A stretch of 64,000 bases of DNA from Tardiphaga sp052076105 (GTDB lineage Bacteria > Pseudomonadota > Alphaproteobacteria > Rhizobiales > Xanthobacteraceae). The DNA lies in assembly GCF_052076105.1 (NCBI RefSeq), contig NZ_CP197245.1, forward strand, positions 5,456,001 through 5,520,000, read 5' to 3'. This document shows, piece after piece, positions 17,209 to 26,786 of this stretch (position 1 is its first letter; the number at the start of each line of letters is the position of its first letter). Under the pieces are notes generated by a model. The model worked only from the letters and a program-made list of their open reading frames with translations, did not search any database and was not told the origin of the DNA. The position numbers and the translations under genes are program-made.

Positions 17209-20200
17209 TCACGCCGAGATGATGGCGGCCAGCTCCGCGTCCAGCGCAGCACCGGAAATCTCCATCATTTCAATCGTTTCCGTCCAGAGCAGGGCGGCGC
17301 GGATAGGCCGGTCTGGGTATAACTTGGCGAGTACGCCGCGATACAGCGCCAACTGCCGGATATAGGCCTTGGGCGCCTCGATCAGCTTGCGCGGCGGGTT
17401 GTGGTTGGTCTTGTAATCGACGATCCGGATCTCCGTCTTGGTCAGGACCAGCCGGTCGATCTGGCCCGACACCAGCACGGGCGAACCATCCTTTCGCGTC
17501 AACCGTCCGGCCACTGCCACTTCGGCGCGACTGCCGGGGGCAAACAGCTCGGCGAGGCGCGGATCGCCAATCAGCGACAGGACATGCGTGGCCAGCGCCG
17601 CCCGGTCGAGGTCGGTCCAGTCCTTGGCGTTGCGGGCGAGGAAGTTCAGCCCGGTCTCGCGGCGCTTCTCGGCGGCGATGTCGGGCAGCGACTGCAATAG
17701 CCGGTGCACCAGGTTGCCGCGCTGTAAAGCGAGTTGACGCAGCCGCTCGGATTCACCCGTGCGCTGGCCGCGCCCGTCGTCATCCTCGGCATCCGATGGC
17801 CGCAGCAGGCTCTCGCGGCGCGGCTGATCGCCGACCTTGTCGCGCAGCCACGCCGGCAGCACGATCGGTGCAGCCGCAGCGACAGGCATTGCAGCGCCAG
17901 GCGCCGGTGTCACATCTTCGACCCGCGTATAGCGTTTCACCACACCATCCGGCGGCGGCACCTGCTGCATGTGAAGGCCCGAATTTTCGAGGCCCTTCTG
18001 GATCAGGTCGTACCAGGACAGCGGCCGCACCTCGTTGCGGTTGCCGGGCATGCAGCCGCCGACGATCAGGCGATCGGCCGCGCGCGTCATCGCCACATAG
18101 AGCAGCCGGCGATACTCGTCCTCGGTATCGCGGATCATGTCGGCGCGTGCCGTCGCCACGGCGGGCGGATCGTCGACCTTCTTGCCGGCCCAGACCACGA
18201 CGCCGGGTCCCTGCGGCGCGGCATTGCCCTGCGGCAGATGGATCAGGTTGAGCCGCTGCGAATCCGCCGGGGATGACGTGGTGTCGACCATGAAGACGAC
18301 AGGCGCTTCCAGGCCCTTGGCACCGTGCACGGTCATCACGCGGACTTCGTCGCGCGTGATTTCCATGTCGCGCTTCACCTCGGTGTCGGCCGCGCGCAGC
18401 CAGGCGACGAAGCCCTGCAGCGAGGCCGGCGCCTTGCGCTCATAGCCCAGTGCGAGTTCGAGGAACTCATCCAGCGCGTCATTGGCCTCATGGCCGAGCC
18501 GGCGCAGGATACGCGCGCGGCCGTGGTCACCGCCGAGCAGCCAGGCGTAGAACGCGAAAGGAGTCTCGCTGGCAAAGCGTTTTTCGCAGGCGATCAACCG
18601 CTTCAGCGCGCCGGTCAGTTTGGGATTGCCCTCCGCCTGTCTGCCAAGCGCATCACGCAGCGATCCCGTGCGCTCCCAGGCCAGCTTGAACAGATCATCG
18701 TCGTCGAGGCTGAACAGCGGGCTCTTCAGCACGGTCGCCAGCGCCAGATCGTCTTGCGGCAGCAGCAGTGCGTCGGCCAGATTCATCAGGTCGATGATGG
18801 CGATATGTTCGGTGAGCTTGAGCCTATCGGCGCCGGCAACGGGAATGCCCGCATGTTTCAGCGCCTGGATGATCGCATCGAAGGCCTTGCCGCGGCGGCG
18901 CACCAGCACGAGCATATCGCCGTAGCGCAGCGGACGGCGCTTGCCGATGGGGCCGGTCTCCGTCCTGGCCGCGATCAATCCCTTGATCTCGGTCTGGACA
19001 CGGCGTGCGAGCTTCACTTCGGGGCTGGTCTCGGAGCGCTTGTCGAACGGTGCCTGCCAGCCTTCGATGCTGGGCCGGTCGTCGGGCTGTTCCAGCTCCC
19101 ACAGATCGATCAGGCTGGGACCGGCATCCTCCAGCGTTTCATGAATCGGATAGCCGTTCTCGACGGCATGGATGCTGCGGAATATCGCCTCTTCGCGAAA
19201 CACGTGATCGACCGATTGCAGAATGGCCGAGCCCGAGCGGAACGAATGGCTGAAGGCGATGGGATCGAATTTCATCCCGGCGTCCTTGAATCGGCCCTGC
19301 AACGCCTTGCGGCGCAGGTCGAATTCGCGGGGCGCCGCGCCCTGGAACGAGAAGATCGATTGCTTCTCGTCGCCGACCGCGAAGATCGTGCGCTTGATCC
19401 CGTCGCGCGCGCCTTCGCCGGAGGTGAATTCCGAAATCAGGTGGGTGATGATGTCCCATTGCCGCGGGCTGGTGTCCTGCGCCTCGTCGATCAGCACGTG
19501 ATCGACACCGCGGTCGAGCTTGAAATGCACCCAGCTCGACGACACCCGGTCGAGCATCTCCAGTGTCCGCGCGATCAGGTCGTCGTAATCCAGGAGGCCG
19601 CGTTCGTTCTTCTCGCGGCGGTAATTCTCTGCAACCTGGCTGGCGATCACCAGCAGCGACTGGGTGCGCTCGCGCATCGCGACGGCGCGGCGACGCTCCA
19701 GCAGCGGCGCGATGCGATCTGCTTCGCGGATCAACGCATTGAACAGACCGGGATTGTTCTTCTCGATGGTCTTGGTAGCGAATGACTTGCGCAGTTCCTG
19801 CTTGTCGGTGAGGAAGACACTCAGATAGGCGTCGATCTGCTCCGTGCCGCCGTATGATAGCGCTTCGCGCAGCCGCGCGCCCTGTTTGATATCATTTGTC
19901 GTACCGGTCTCGAAGACGTCAGCAGCAAGGATCCAGCGTTCGCGCGGCAAGTTGGGGCCATCGATGATCTCCAGCTCGACGCTCTCTCTGGTATCACCGG
20001 GCCCAACGCCTAGCGTCGCGGAGAGCTGCGCCATCGCAGCGTCGGTTGAGCCGGCGCGTTCGATCCAGGCCAGGAACTGGTCGCGGGACAGACTCGCCTC
20101 GCGGACCACGTCGCGGAACGTCACGTCCGCCGCCGATGTCATGGCGGTCGTCAGCGCGCGGCCTTCGGCGCTGTCGGGCGCAGCAGCGGCATGCAGCAGC

Positions 20201-20700
20201 ACCTGCAGGCTGGCGCGTTCCATCATCTCGTTCTGGTCGCGGTCGTCGAGCACGCTGAACCGTGCAGGCACATTGGCCTCGAACGGAAATTGTTGCAGCA
20301 GCCGTGTGCACAGCGCGTGAATGGTCTGCACCTTCAGCCCGCCCGGCGTCTCCAGCGCGCTGGCGAACAATTCGCGCGCCCGCGACCGCAGTCTGCTGTT
20401 CGAGGCGGGAACGCCGGCATTCCCGATTTCCGCATCGAGCGCGGCGTCATCCAGCGTAACCCAGTGGCCGAGCCGCGTGAACACGCGCTCCGCCATGTTG
20501 GCCGCCGCGGCCTTGGTGAAGGTGACGCAGAGAATCTTCTCGGGCGGGACACCGTCAAGCAGCAGGCGTATGACGCGATTGACCAGCACATAGGTCTTGC
20601 CTGAACCGGCATTGGCCGAGACGAACACCGATGATGCCGGATCGGATGCCAGTTGCTGCCTGGCGCTCGCGGCGGGCGGGATATTGCGCGGGCCGCTCAT
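17209..20700 (-). CDS. addA: ATP-dependent helicase/nuclease AddA
   Basis: The helicase-nuclease subunit of AddAB, which resects double-strand breaks for RecA (replacing RecBCD). 1163 residues: UvrD-type motor with Walker A VSANAGSGKTYVLVNR near residue 40, DEAQDTSPRQWDI, FAVGDEKQSIFSFQGA, the HGAKGLEAPVVF and YVAMTRAADRL motifs, then a C-terminal RecB-type nuclease with SGQIDRLV, IRIVDYKTNHNPP and RQLALYRGVL. The ATG at 20698-20700 overlaps the addB stop (ATGA) and has GGAGGCGAG upstream, so an 11-codon longer frame is not used. Confidence 0.97.
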   Translation of the reverse strand: MSGPRNIPPAASARQQLASDPASSVFVSANAGSGKTYVLVNRVIRLLLDGVPPEKILCVTFTKAAAANMAERVFTRLGHWVTLDDAALDAEIGNAGVPASNSRLRSRARELFASALETPGGLKVQTIHALCTRLLQQFPFEANVPARFSVLDDRDQNEMMERASLQVLLHAAAAPDSAEGRALTTAMTSAADVTFRDVVREASLSRDQFLAWIERAGSTDAAMAQLSATLGVGPGDTRESVELEIIDGPNLPRERWILAADVFETGTTNDIKQGARLREALSYGGTEQIDAYLSVFLTDKQELRKSFATKTIEKNNPGLFNALIREADRIAPLLERRRAVAMRERTQSLLVIASQVAENYRREKNERGLLDYDDLIARTLEMLDRVSSSWVHFKLDRGVDHVLIDEAQDTSPRQWDIITHLISEFTSGEGARDGIKRTIFAVGDEKQSIFSFQGAAPREFDLRRKALQGRFKDAGMKFDPIAFSHSFRSGSAILQSVDHVFREEAIFRSIHAVENGYPIHETLEDAGPSLIDLWELEQPDDRPSIEGWQAPFDKRSETSPEVKLARRVQTEIKGLIAARTETGPIGKRRPLRYGDMLVLVRRRGKAFDAIIQALKHAGIPVAGADRLKLTEHIAIIDLMNLADALLLPQDDLALATVLKSPLFSLDDDDLFKLAWERTGSLRDALGRQAEGNPKLTGALKRLIACEKRFASETPFAFYAWLLGGDHGRARILRRLGHEANDALDEFLELALGYERKAPASLQGFVAWLRAADTEVKRDMEITRDEVRVMTVHGAKGLEAPVVFMVDTTSSPADSQRLNLIHLPQGNAAPQGPGVVVWAGKKVDDPPAVATARADMIRDTEDEYRRLLYVAMTRAADRLIVGGCMPGNRNEVRPLSWYDLIQKGLENSGLHMQQVPPPDGVVKRYTRVEDVTPAPGAAMPVAAAAPIVLPAWLRDKVGDQPRRESLLRPSDAEDDDGRGQRTGESERLRQLALQRGNLVHRLLQSLPDIAAEKRRETGLNFLARNAKDWTDLDRAALATHVLSLIGDPRLAELFAPGSRAEVAVAGRLTRKDGSPVLVSGQIDRLVLTKTEIRIVDYKTNHNPPRKLIEAPKAYIRQLALYRGVLAKLYPDRPIRAALLWTETIEMMEISGAALDAELAAIISA

Positions 20701-23700
20701 GACTCGCCTCCGCTGCCACCATTGGCCGACCATTCCTTGATGCGGGCCAGATCGTCATAGCTGCCATAGCGGTTCGACCACATGGACAGGCTGAGCGATG
20801 CATAGGCGGTGGCTTCGTCCTCGAAGGTGCGGATCAGCGCTTCCAGCTTGGCGCGCGCCTCGATGGCGGCGTCATCGGGCAACTGCGCCTCGTCCTTGCG
20901 CTCGATCTTCAGTTCGAGCAGTCGCTCTTCACCCGGCGGATTGTTGCCGCTGAGCCGGACATAGACCAGCTCGCTGACCGACGAGCCTGCAGCAACGCCC
21001 TTGAAGCCGCCCTCGCGCAGGATCGCGGCTTCCAGCGTGAGCTGCGGCGACAGGCCCATGCGCACCTGTTTGCCGGTCGGTGGCTGGCCGGTCTTGTAGT
21101 CGAGCAGCGCGAAGGTGCGGTCGCTGCGATGTTCGATGCGGTCGGCGCGGGCCGAGAGATGGAAGACACGGCCGTGATCGAGCGGGATCGCGATCTCGCC
21201 GCGTACTTCGGCGTCGATGCTGGCGACATTGATGCGGCGGTCGATCTCCCAGGCGCCAAACCACGATGCAATGCGCAGGAAGCGCGGCCACCACAGCGCA
21301 CGGGCTTCCGGCCGCGTCATCAGGGGCGCAAAATGTGTCTGTCCGATCCGGCGCAGAGCAGCGGCGGGATCGTCTGGCAGCGCCTTGCTGTATTCCATCG
21401 TGAAGTCGCCGAGTGACGCATGGATCGCCGATCCCCGGTCGGCAGCCGATAGCGGCATATCGACGGGATCGAGCGGCACGAGGCCCAGGATATATTTGGC
21501 GTAGATCGTGTAGGGATCGCGCAGCCAGTCCTCGATGGCAGTGACCGAGAGCCTGAGCGGGCGCGCCGCACGTGGCGGCCGCGGCTCCGGCTGGGCAATC
21601 GGCGTGACCTGTTCGGGGCGATCGAGTTCTTCGGCATAGCGAACATAATGTTCGCCTGCAGCAAGCGCGGCCTCCCAGCGAGCCTCGCCGGCGACGGCTT
21701 CGAGACGATGCAGGAAGCGCGATGCGACGGCGGGCGCGCCGCCGACTTTCGCGGCGTGGCTGAGAATGACGTCTTCCGTGCCGAGCAATTGCACGAAGTC
21801 ATGCGCGGTGAGGCCGATGCGGCGCTCCGGAAGATCGAGGCCGAGCTGATAGCGCATCGGCCGGCTGAGCCACGGATCGATCCGCGGCGACGGTGGCCAG
21901 ATGCCTTCGACCAGACCGCCGAGGATCACGCGGTCCGATTGCGTCAACCGTGCTTCGAGTTGGCCGTAGATACGCAAGCTGGCATTGGCGACTTCCGGCC
22001 GGCGCACGATACGGTCGGCAAAGGCGGTCTGAAATATATCGGGATAATCGCGGAGCTGCATCATCAGCCCGCTGGGGCGAAGCCGCTCTTCGGGGCTGCT
22101 CTCGGTGTCGATGGTCTCCATGACGACGAGATCGTCGAATGCCTTGGTGAGCGCCGTCCCTTCGCGTCCGGCAAATGCAGCTTCGCTGTCCCTGTCGTCG
22201 CGCGACAACAGTTTGATCGCCTCGCGATGCCGCAGCGCGACCTCGGCGAAATCGATGGGCCTGATGGGGTGGATGCTCTCCAGCGGTGCGAGCGCTGCGC
22301 GCAATGCCGCGATCAGGTCTTCGGTGCGGTCGAGGCGGTCATCGTCGAGTTTTGCGCGCGGCTCGGCACCATGCAGCATCGAGGCTTCGCGGCGGCGCAG
22401 CTTGCCGAGTTCGTCGCGGAAACGTGCGAAGTCCTGTGCGAGTCCCGCGGTGCCGGGTGTCGGCCGCGTGCCGCGCAATAGTGCGAGTTCGAGCGTCTCG
22501 ATGGCATCTGTCCATGCGTTCGGCGTGGCGCCGAGACGAAACAGCGGATGTTTCAACAGCGCCAGCAAAGTGGCAGGTTCAAGCTGTTCTGCCGCAGCTT
22601 CGGCAATGAGGCGGGCGAAGATGCCGGCCGAGGTTTCCGTCAGCGCGTCGCCGCCGGAATCGTCGTAGATCAGATTCCAGCGCCCGAGCGCGGCCATCAC
22701 CCGGCGCGCCAGCGCGCGGTCGGGCGTGACCAGGGCTGCGGATTTCTTCAGCTCATGGGCCTCGCGCATGGCAATCGCGATGGCCAGCGCTTCCATTTCC
22801 GGATTGGCGGCGGCGATCACAGAGAGCTTCTGCATGCCGGCCGCGATCTTTTGGTCGACGGCGGGCTGCGCCAGTCGCGTATGCCACTGCGCCGTGGCAT
22901 TGGATGGCCGCATCGCTTCCGAGGCCAGCAATTCGCGGCCCCGCGGCGACGGTGTGCCGAGCGTCGTCACATCGCGGCGCGTGATACCGAAACGTTCCAG
23001 CAGCGCATGGAGCGCGAATTGCGGATGATTCGATGCCGAGGATTCGACCCGACCCTGCGCATCCCTGGTGCCACCGATCAGATTCCATGCGACGTCATCA
23101 AGGTCGGTATCGAGTCCCGGCAACACGACGGCGCCATTGGCTAGCTGCGCGACTTCGCGCAGAAACTTCGCTGTCGTCGGCATCGACCCGGTCGAGCCGG
23201 CTGCGATGATCGGGCCGCCTTTATGCGCCTTCAGGCGCGCGGCTTCGGCGTCGATCAAGAGGTCGCGGCGGATCGCGGGTTCAATTGCATTGTGCGCGGC
23301 GAGGATGTCCGGCCAGACGTTTCTGGCGATGCTCAGGAACTGCAGCGTCAACTGCCAGTACTGATCGAGCGCATCGGGCACCAGCCCGTCCAGCGCGCTC
23401 CAGTCGACCTTGCGCGTCGCCATGTCGTCCATCAGCCGTGCGAGGTCGTCGGCCAGCGCCAGTGTCGAGGCCGGCGCGCCGACCACCAGTGGTGTCTGGC
23501 CGGAATCGCCTGGTGCGAGTTGCTTCGCCCATGCGGCGATCAACTGCGCCAATAGAAGTCGGCGTTGTAGTCCGTCGAGAGCGGGAGGTGCATCCAGCCG
23601 CTCAAGCGCTTCGGGCGATGCCGCCTGAGCAAAGGCCAGTTCCTCCTCGTCGACATCGCCGAGCGGCACGATGCGCGGCAGCAGTACGGCGTCGGTACCG

Positions 23701-23885
23701 AGCACGTCGAGAAAGATCTCCTGTGCCATGCGGCCGGCGCGGCGTGTCGGCAGATACAAAGTGACGGTGGCCAGTTTCTCCGGCGCATTGCGCGCAGAGA
23801 ATCCCTCGACGAGATCACCGTCGACGAGCGCGGTGATCAGCGTGCGCAGAAATGGCGCCGAGGAGGGAATATTGAAGACGCGCAT
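20697..23885 (-). CDS. addB: Double-strand break repair protein AddB
   Basis: Partner of AddA; 1062 residues. It belongs to the alphaproteobacterial AddB type: the N-terminus begins MRVFNIPSSAPFL, with no Walker A glycine-lysine loop, then VTLYLPTRRAGRMAQEIF. The C-terminal nuclease domain is recognisable (LRLSVTAIEDWLRDPYTIYAKYIL, then RADRIEHRSDRTFALLDYKTGQPP). The whole protein contains no cysteine, so it cannot hold the 4Fe-4S cluster known in Bacillus AddB. The ATG at 23883-23885 is preferred, with AGGG upstream. Confidence 0.95.
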   Translation of the reverse strand: MRVFNIPSSAPFLRTLITALVDGDLVEGFSARNAPEKLATVTLYLPTRRAGRMAQEIFLDVLGTDAVLLPRIVPLGDVDEEELAFAQAASPEALERLDAPPALDGLQRRLLLAQLIAAWAKQLAPGDSGQTPLVVGAPASTLALADDLARLMDDMATRKVDWSALDGLVPDALDQYWQLTLQFLSIARNVWPDILAAHNAIEPAIRRDLLIDAEAARLKAHKGGPIIAAGSTGSMPTTAKFLREVAQLANGAVVLPGLDTDLDDVAWNLIGGTRDAQGRVESSASNHPQFALHALLERFGITRRDVTTLGTPSPRGRELLASEAMRPSNATAQWHTRLAQPAVDQKIAAGMQKLSVIAAANPEMEALAIAIAMREAHELKKSAALVTPDRALARRVMAALGRWNLIYDDSGGDALTETSAGIFARLIAEAAAEQLEPATLLALLKHPLFRLGATPNAWTDAIETLELALLRGTRPTPGTAGLAQDFARFRDELGKLRRREASMLHGAEPRAKLDDDRLDRTEDLIAALRAALAPLESIHPIRPIDFAEVALRHREAIKLLSRDDRDSEAAFAGREGTALTKAFDDLVVMETIDTESSPEERLRPSGLMMQLRDYPDIFQTAFADRIVRRPEVANASLRIYGQLEARLTQSDRVILGGLVEGIWPPSPRIDPWLSRPMRYQLGLDLPERRIGLTAHDFVQLLGTEDVILSHAAKVGGAPAVASRFLHRLEAVAGEARWEAALAAGEHYVRYAEELDRPEQVTPIAQPEPRPPRAARPLRLSVTAIEDWLRDPYTIYAKYILGLVPLDPVDMPLSAADRGSAIHASLGDFTMEYSKALPDDPAAALRRIGQTHFAPLMTRPEARALWWPRFLRIASWFGAWEIDRRINVASIDAEVRGEIAIPLDHGRVFHLSARADRIEHRSDRTFALLDYKTGQPPTGKQVRMGLSPQLTLEAAILREGGFKGVAAGSSVSELVYVRLSGNNPPGEERLLELKIERKDEAQLPDDAAIEARAKLEALIRTFEDEATAYASLSLSMWSNRYGSYDDLARIKEWSANGGSGGES

Positions 23886-23953
23886 GAACACCCTGATTCG
23901 TGATCAGGGTGCATCATGGCATGGCTGGAAAGGCGACGGGAGTCGCAGGAAGC

Positions 23954-24676
23954 TCAGGCGACGCTGGCGAGGAACGCTTCTTCGGCGGCGCGCACGGCGT
24001 CGGGCGTGCCGACATGCATCCAGACGCCTTCCATGCGCAGCCCGAACAGGCGTTCCTGTTCATTGGCTTTGTCGAAGAGCTTGGTCAGCGAGAATTCGCC
24101 GGATGGCGCGTCCTTGAACAGTGCGGGCGACAGGATCGCGACGCCGGCATAGACGAACGGCACCACCTGATTTTCCTTGCGGCGACGCAGCGCGCCATCG
24201 GTGAGCATCGCGTAGTCGCCGGAGCCGGCATAACCGATGCTGTTGGCGGTCGGCGCCATCAGCAGCAGGATGTCCATGCGTGCGGGATCGAAAGCTTCGG
24301 CGAGGCGCGTGAGATTCGGCTGCACGCCGTCGATCCACATCGTGTCGGCATTGAGATGATAGAACGGCTCGGTGCCGAGCAGCGGCAGGGCCTTCACCAC
24401 GGCGCCGCCGGTACCGAGCACCTGATCGCGCTCGTCGGAAATGATGATCTTCGGTTTGGAGCGCGTCGCGACATGATCGATGATCTGGTCGGGCAGGTAA
24501 TGCACATTGACCACCGCTTCGGTCACGCCGGCAGCGGCGAGCTTGTCGAGCACGTGATCCAGCAGCGGCTGTCCAGCGACGGAGACCAGCGGCTTCGGCA
24601 GATTGTTGGTGAGCGGTCGCATGCGCAGGCCGAGGCCCGCGGCGAGAACCATTGCTTTGGTGGGTTTTACGGACAT
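23954..24676 (-). CDS. murU: Sugar-1-phosphate nucleotidyltransferase, MurU-like
   Basis: A 240-residue nucleotidyltransferase with AMVLAAGLGLRMRPLT and LPKPLVSVAGQPLLDH (nucleotide-binding loop), HYLPDQI, HLNADTMWIDG (metal aspartate) and YAGVAILSP. The size and the closeness to an AmgK-like kinase domain fit MurU, which makes UDP-MurNAc from MurNAc-1-phosphate during peptidoglycan recycling. The substrate is inferred from context. It lies 69 bases before addB on the same strand. Confidence 0.75.
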   Translation of the reverse strand: MSVKPTKAMVLAAGLGLRMRPLTNNLPKPLVSVAGQPLLDHVLDKLAAAGVTEAVVNVHYLPDQIIDHVATRSKPKIIISDERDQVLGTGGAVVKALPLLGTEPFYHLNADTMWIDGVQPNLTRLAEAFDPARMDILLLMAPTANSIGYAGSGDYAMLTDGALRRRKENQVVPFVYAGVAILSPALFKDAPSGEFSLTKLFDKANEQERLFGLRMEGVWMHVGTPDAVRAAEEAFLASVA

Positions 24677-24852
24677 AACGACATTGGCCTTAAGAAAAGA
24701 TGGGCCTTGGTAGAATGGTGGGCCTTGATGGAATCGTTCTTGAATTTCTGAGCTGAAATAATGGTAGCACGGCGGCGTGTCGCATGCATGAACCTATCGA
24801 GCCATAATGGGCCGAGATGACGCGGATGCGACAATTGCACCCGCCTGCAACG

Positions 24853-25170
24853 TCACGTTTCTGCCGCCTGCGTCTCGGGACGTTTCGTCTTTTTCTTTTT
24901 GTCGTTCGGTTTGAGAAAGTTCACACCAATCTGGTCACCATTGACCCAGCCGAGTTCGCAGCGGCGATAGGCGAGACCTGTGGATGAGAGCAGAAGGAAG
25001 AATTCTTTCAGGTTCAGTCCTTCGACAGAACCATCGACGGTGAGTTTGGCGCCTGTTTCGGAAATGTCTTCCATGATGCAGGAGCGACGCCAGGTGCCAT
25101 CGATGCCCATCATGTGCGCAGGAAAGCCGCGCTCGAAAACGACCCGATCTCCCGCACGCCGCTCCGTCAT
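24853..25170 (-). CDS. PilZ-domain protein
   Basis: A 105-residue single PilZ domain, a cyclic di-GMP receptor fold. The RxxxR motif is at the start (RRAGDRVVF) and DxSxxG follows (EDISETGAKL); the C-terminus is a lysine-rich tail. It acts presumably by protein contact in the cytoplasm. The gene lies between the tsaE-kinase fusion and murU on the same strand. Confidence 0.85.
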   Translation of the reverse strand: MTERRAGDRVVFERGFPAHMMGIDGTWRRSCIMEDISETGAKLTVDGSVEGLNLKEFFLLLSSTGLAYRRCELGWVNGDQIGVNFLKPNDKKKKTKRPETQAAET

Positions 25171-25262
25171 GACACGTCCCTTGTCCAGTACGCCAAGCTC
25201 CGCATGTGCAGGGCTCGTGCAGAGGATAAAACGTGCGCGACTAATAAGTGGTTAAGTAAGTG

Positions 25263-26786
25263 TTAGAATCGCGGCGGTGGTACATGCGTCGCATACCACT
25301 GCTGGAACGGCGCCAGCGTCGGATGCGCCAGTGAGCGGTTGAGATAGGTCCAGATCCGCGGCTGGTGCTTGAGATAATGTGGCTTGCCGTCGCGGCGATT
25401 GAGTCGCGCAAACGTCCCAAGCAATCGTGTGTTCCGCTGTGCCGACATGATCGCATAGAGTTCGGCAAAAGCCGCAGCATCGAAAGCGGGATCTGCTGTG
25501 CGGCGCGCCTTGATGTAGCGCGTCAGCATGGTCAGCTCCAGCTGCTCGGGCACGTCGATACGCGCGTCCTGCAGCAGCGAGACGAGATCATAGGCGGCGG
25601 GGCCGAGCACCGTGTCCTGAAAGTCGATCACACCGACCTTCCTGATGCCCTCGCGATCGTCGAGCCAGATGATATTCGGCGAATGGAAGTCGCGCAGCAC
25701 CCAGGTCTTCGGCGCGGCCGCGGGCTTCGCCAGCAGTTCACGCCACATCGTGACAAATTCAGTGCGAGCGTCATCGGCAAGCGGTGCGTCGCGGTCTGGC
25801 AGATACCATTCCGGCATCAGACCGATCTCGACCAGCAATGCGTCCGTATCGAAGACGGGAATGGCGTAGTCGACATGCGGCAACAGCGGCAGCGTCTCCG
25901 GCAGCGTCTTGCTGTGCAGCAGAGCGAGCATGTCGGTCGCGATCTTGTAGCACTCGGCAATCGGTGCCGGCGGATCGCCTTCGATCACGGACGCTGTGCC
26001 GAAATCCTCGGTGATGAGAAAACCCGCATCGAGATCGGCGTGATGGATCGCTGGCGCGGAGATACCCTGCGCGCGTAGTCCATTCGCAATGGCAACGAAC
26101 GGCTTGACGTCCTCCGCCAGATGCACCGCTGCGCTATAGGACTTGCCGTCATAGACCGGCGCACCGTCCGGTCGCTTCGGCGCATTCATCAGGATGAAGA
26201 CGTCATCACCGCGGATCAGCCGCGCATAGGAGCGCGTCGAGGCATCGCCTGCCATGCGCTGGCGCGTGGCGTCGAGATAGCGCGCTTCTTCGAGAAATTC
26301 GCGCAATGCCTTGAGGCGCAGAACGACCGATGCGACCTTGCCGTGACCAGTGATCTCTGCTGCGCGCGCCACGGAGCCGAGCGCAGGGCGATGACTGAGC
26401 GCGATATCGATACGATCCGGCGGCAGCGTGCCGTCGGCGCGCTCCGGCCATTCGATCAGCGCGACCACGCCATCCGGCAGCGGCGACAGGCCGATCTCCT
26501 CGAGTTCGCTGGCGTCGTTGATGCGATAGAGATCGGCGTGAACAAGCGGAAACGGCGGAAGCTCGTAGTTCTGCGCCAGCGTGAAGGTCGGGCTCGGCAC
26601 TTCGAGCTCGGGATCCCCGGCGAGATGGCGGATCATCGCGCGCGCGGCCGCCGTCTTGCCGGCGCCGAGATCGCCGGAGAGCGTGATGACATCGCCGGGG
26701 CCGATCAGCAGGGCGAGATCGGCCATCAATTGCGCAGTGGCGTTCTCATTTGCGAGCGCCAGCGAAAATGTGGTCGGTTCGGTCAT
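25263..26786 (-). CDS. tsaE: Fusion: TsaE ATPase + AmgK-like phosphotransferase
   Basis: A 507-residue two-domain protein. Residues 1 to about 150 are TsaE, the ATPase of the threonylcarbamoyl-adenosine tRNA modification complex: Walker A SGDLGAGKTAAARAMI (Lys44), PSPTFTLAQNYE, HADLYRI and EEIGL. From about residue 165 the protein is an aminoglycoside-phosphotransferase-type kinase: RMAGDASTRSYARL, then VLRDFHSPNIIWLDD and VGVIDFQDTVLGPAAYDLVSLL (catalytic and metal aspartates). The kinase half resembles AmgK (anomeric kinase for MurNAc/GlcNAc). Its ATG overlaps the divL stop (ATGA). Confidence 0.9.
   Translation of the reverse strand: MTEPTTFSLALANENATAQLMADLALLIGPGDVITLSGDLGAGKTAAARAMIRHLAGDPELEVPSPTFTLAQNYELPPFPLVHADLYRINDASELEEIGLSPLPDGVVALIEWPERADGTLPPDRIDIALSHRPALGSVARAAEITGHGKVASVVLRLKALREFLEEARYLDATRQRMAGDASTRSYARLIRGDDVFILMNAPKRPDGAPVYDGKSYSAAVHLAEDVKPFVAIANGLRAQGISAPAIHHADLDAGFLITEDFGTASVIEGDPPAPIAECYKIATDMLALLHSKTLPETLPLLPHVDYAIPVFDTDALLVEIGLMPEWYLPDRDAPLADDARTEFVTMWRELLAKPAAAPKTWVLRDFHSPNIIWLDDREGIRKVGVIDFQDTVLGPAAYDLVSLLQDARIDVPEQLELTMLTRYIKARRTADPAFDAAAFAELYAIMSAQRNTRLLGTFARLNRRDGKPHYLKHQPRIWTYLNRSLAHPTLAPFQQWYATHVPPPRF

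Noticed and set aside
24700..24735. Two imperfect 18-base tandem copies (TGGGCCTTGGTAGAATGG type)
   Set aside because: Too short and imperfect to call a meaningful repeat array.
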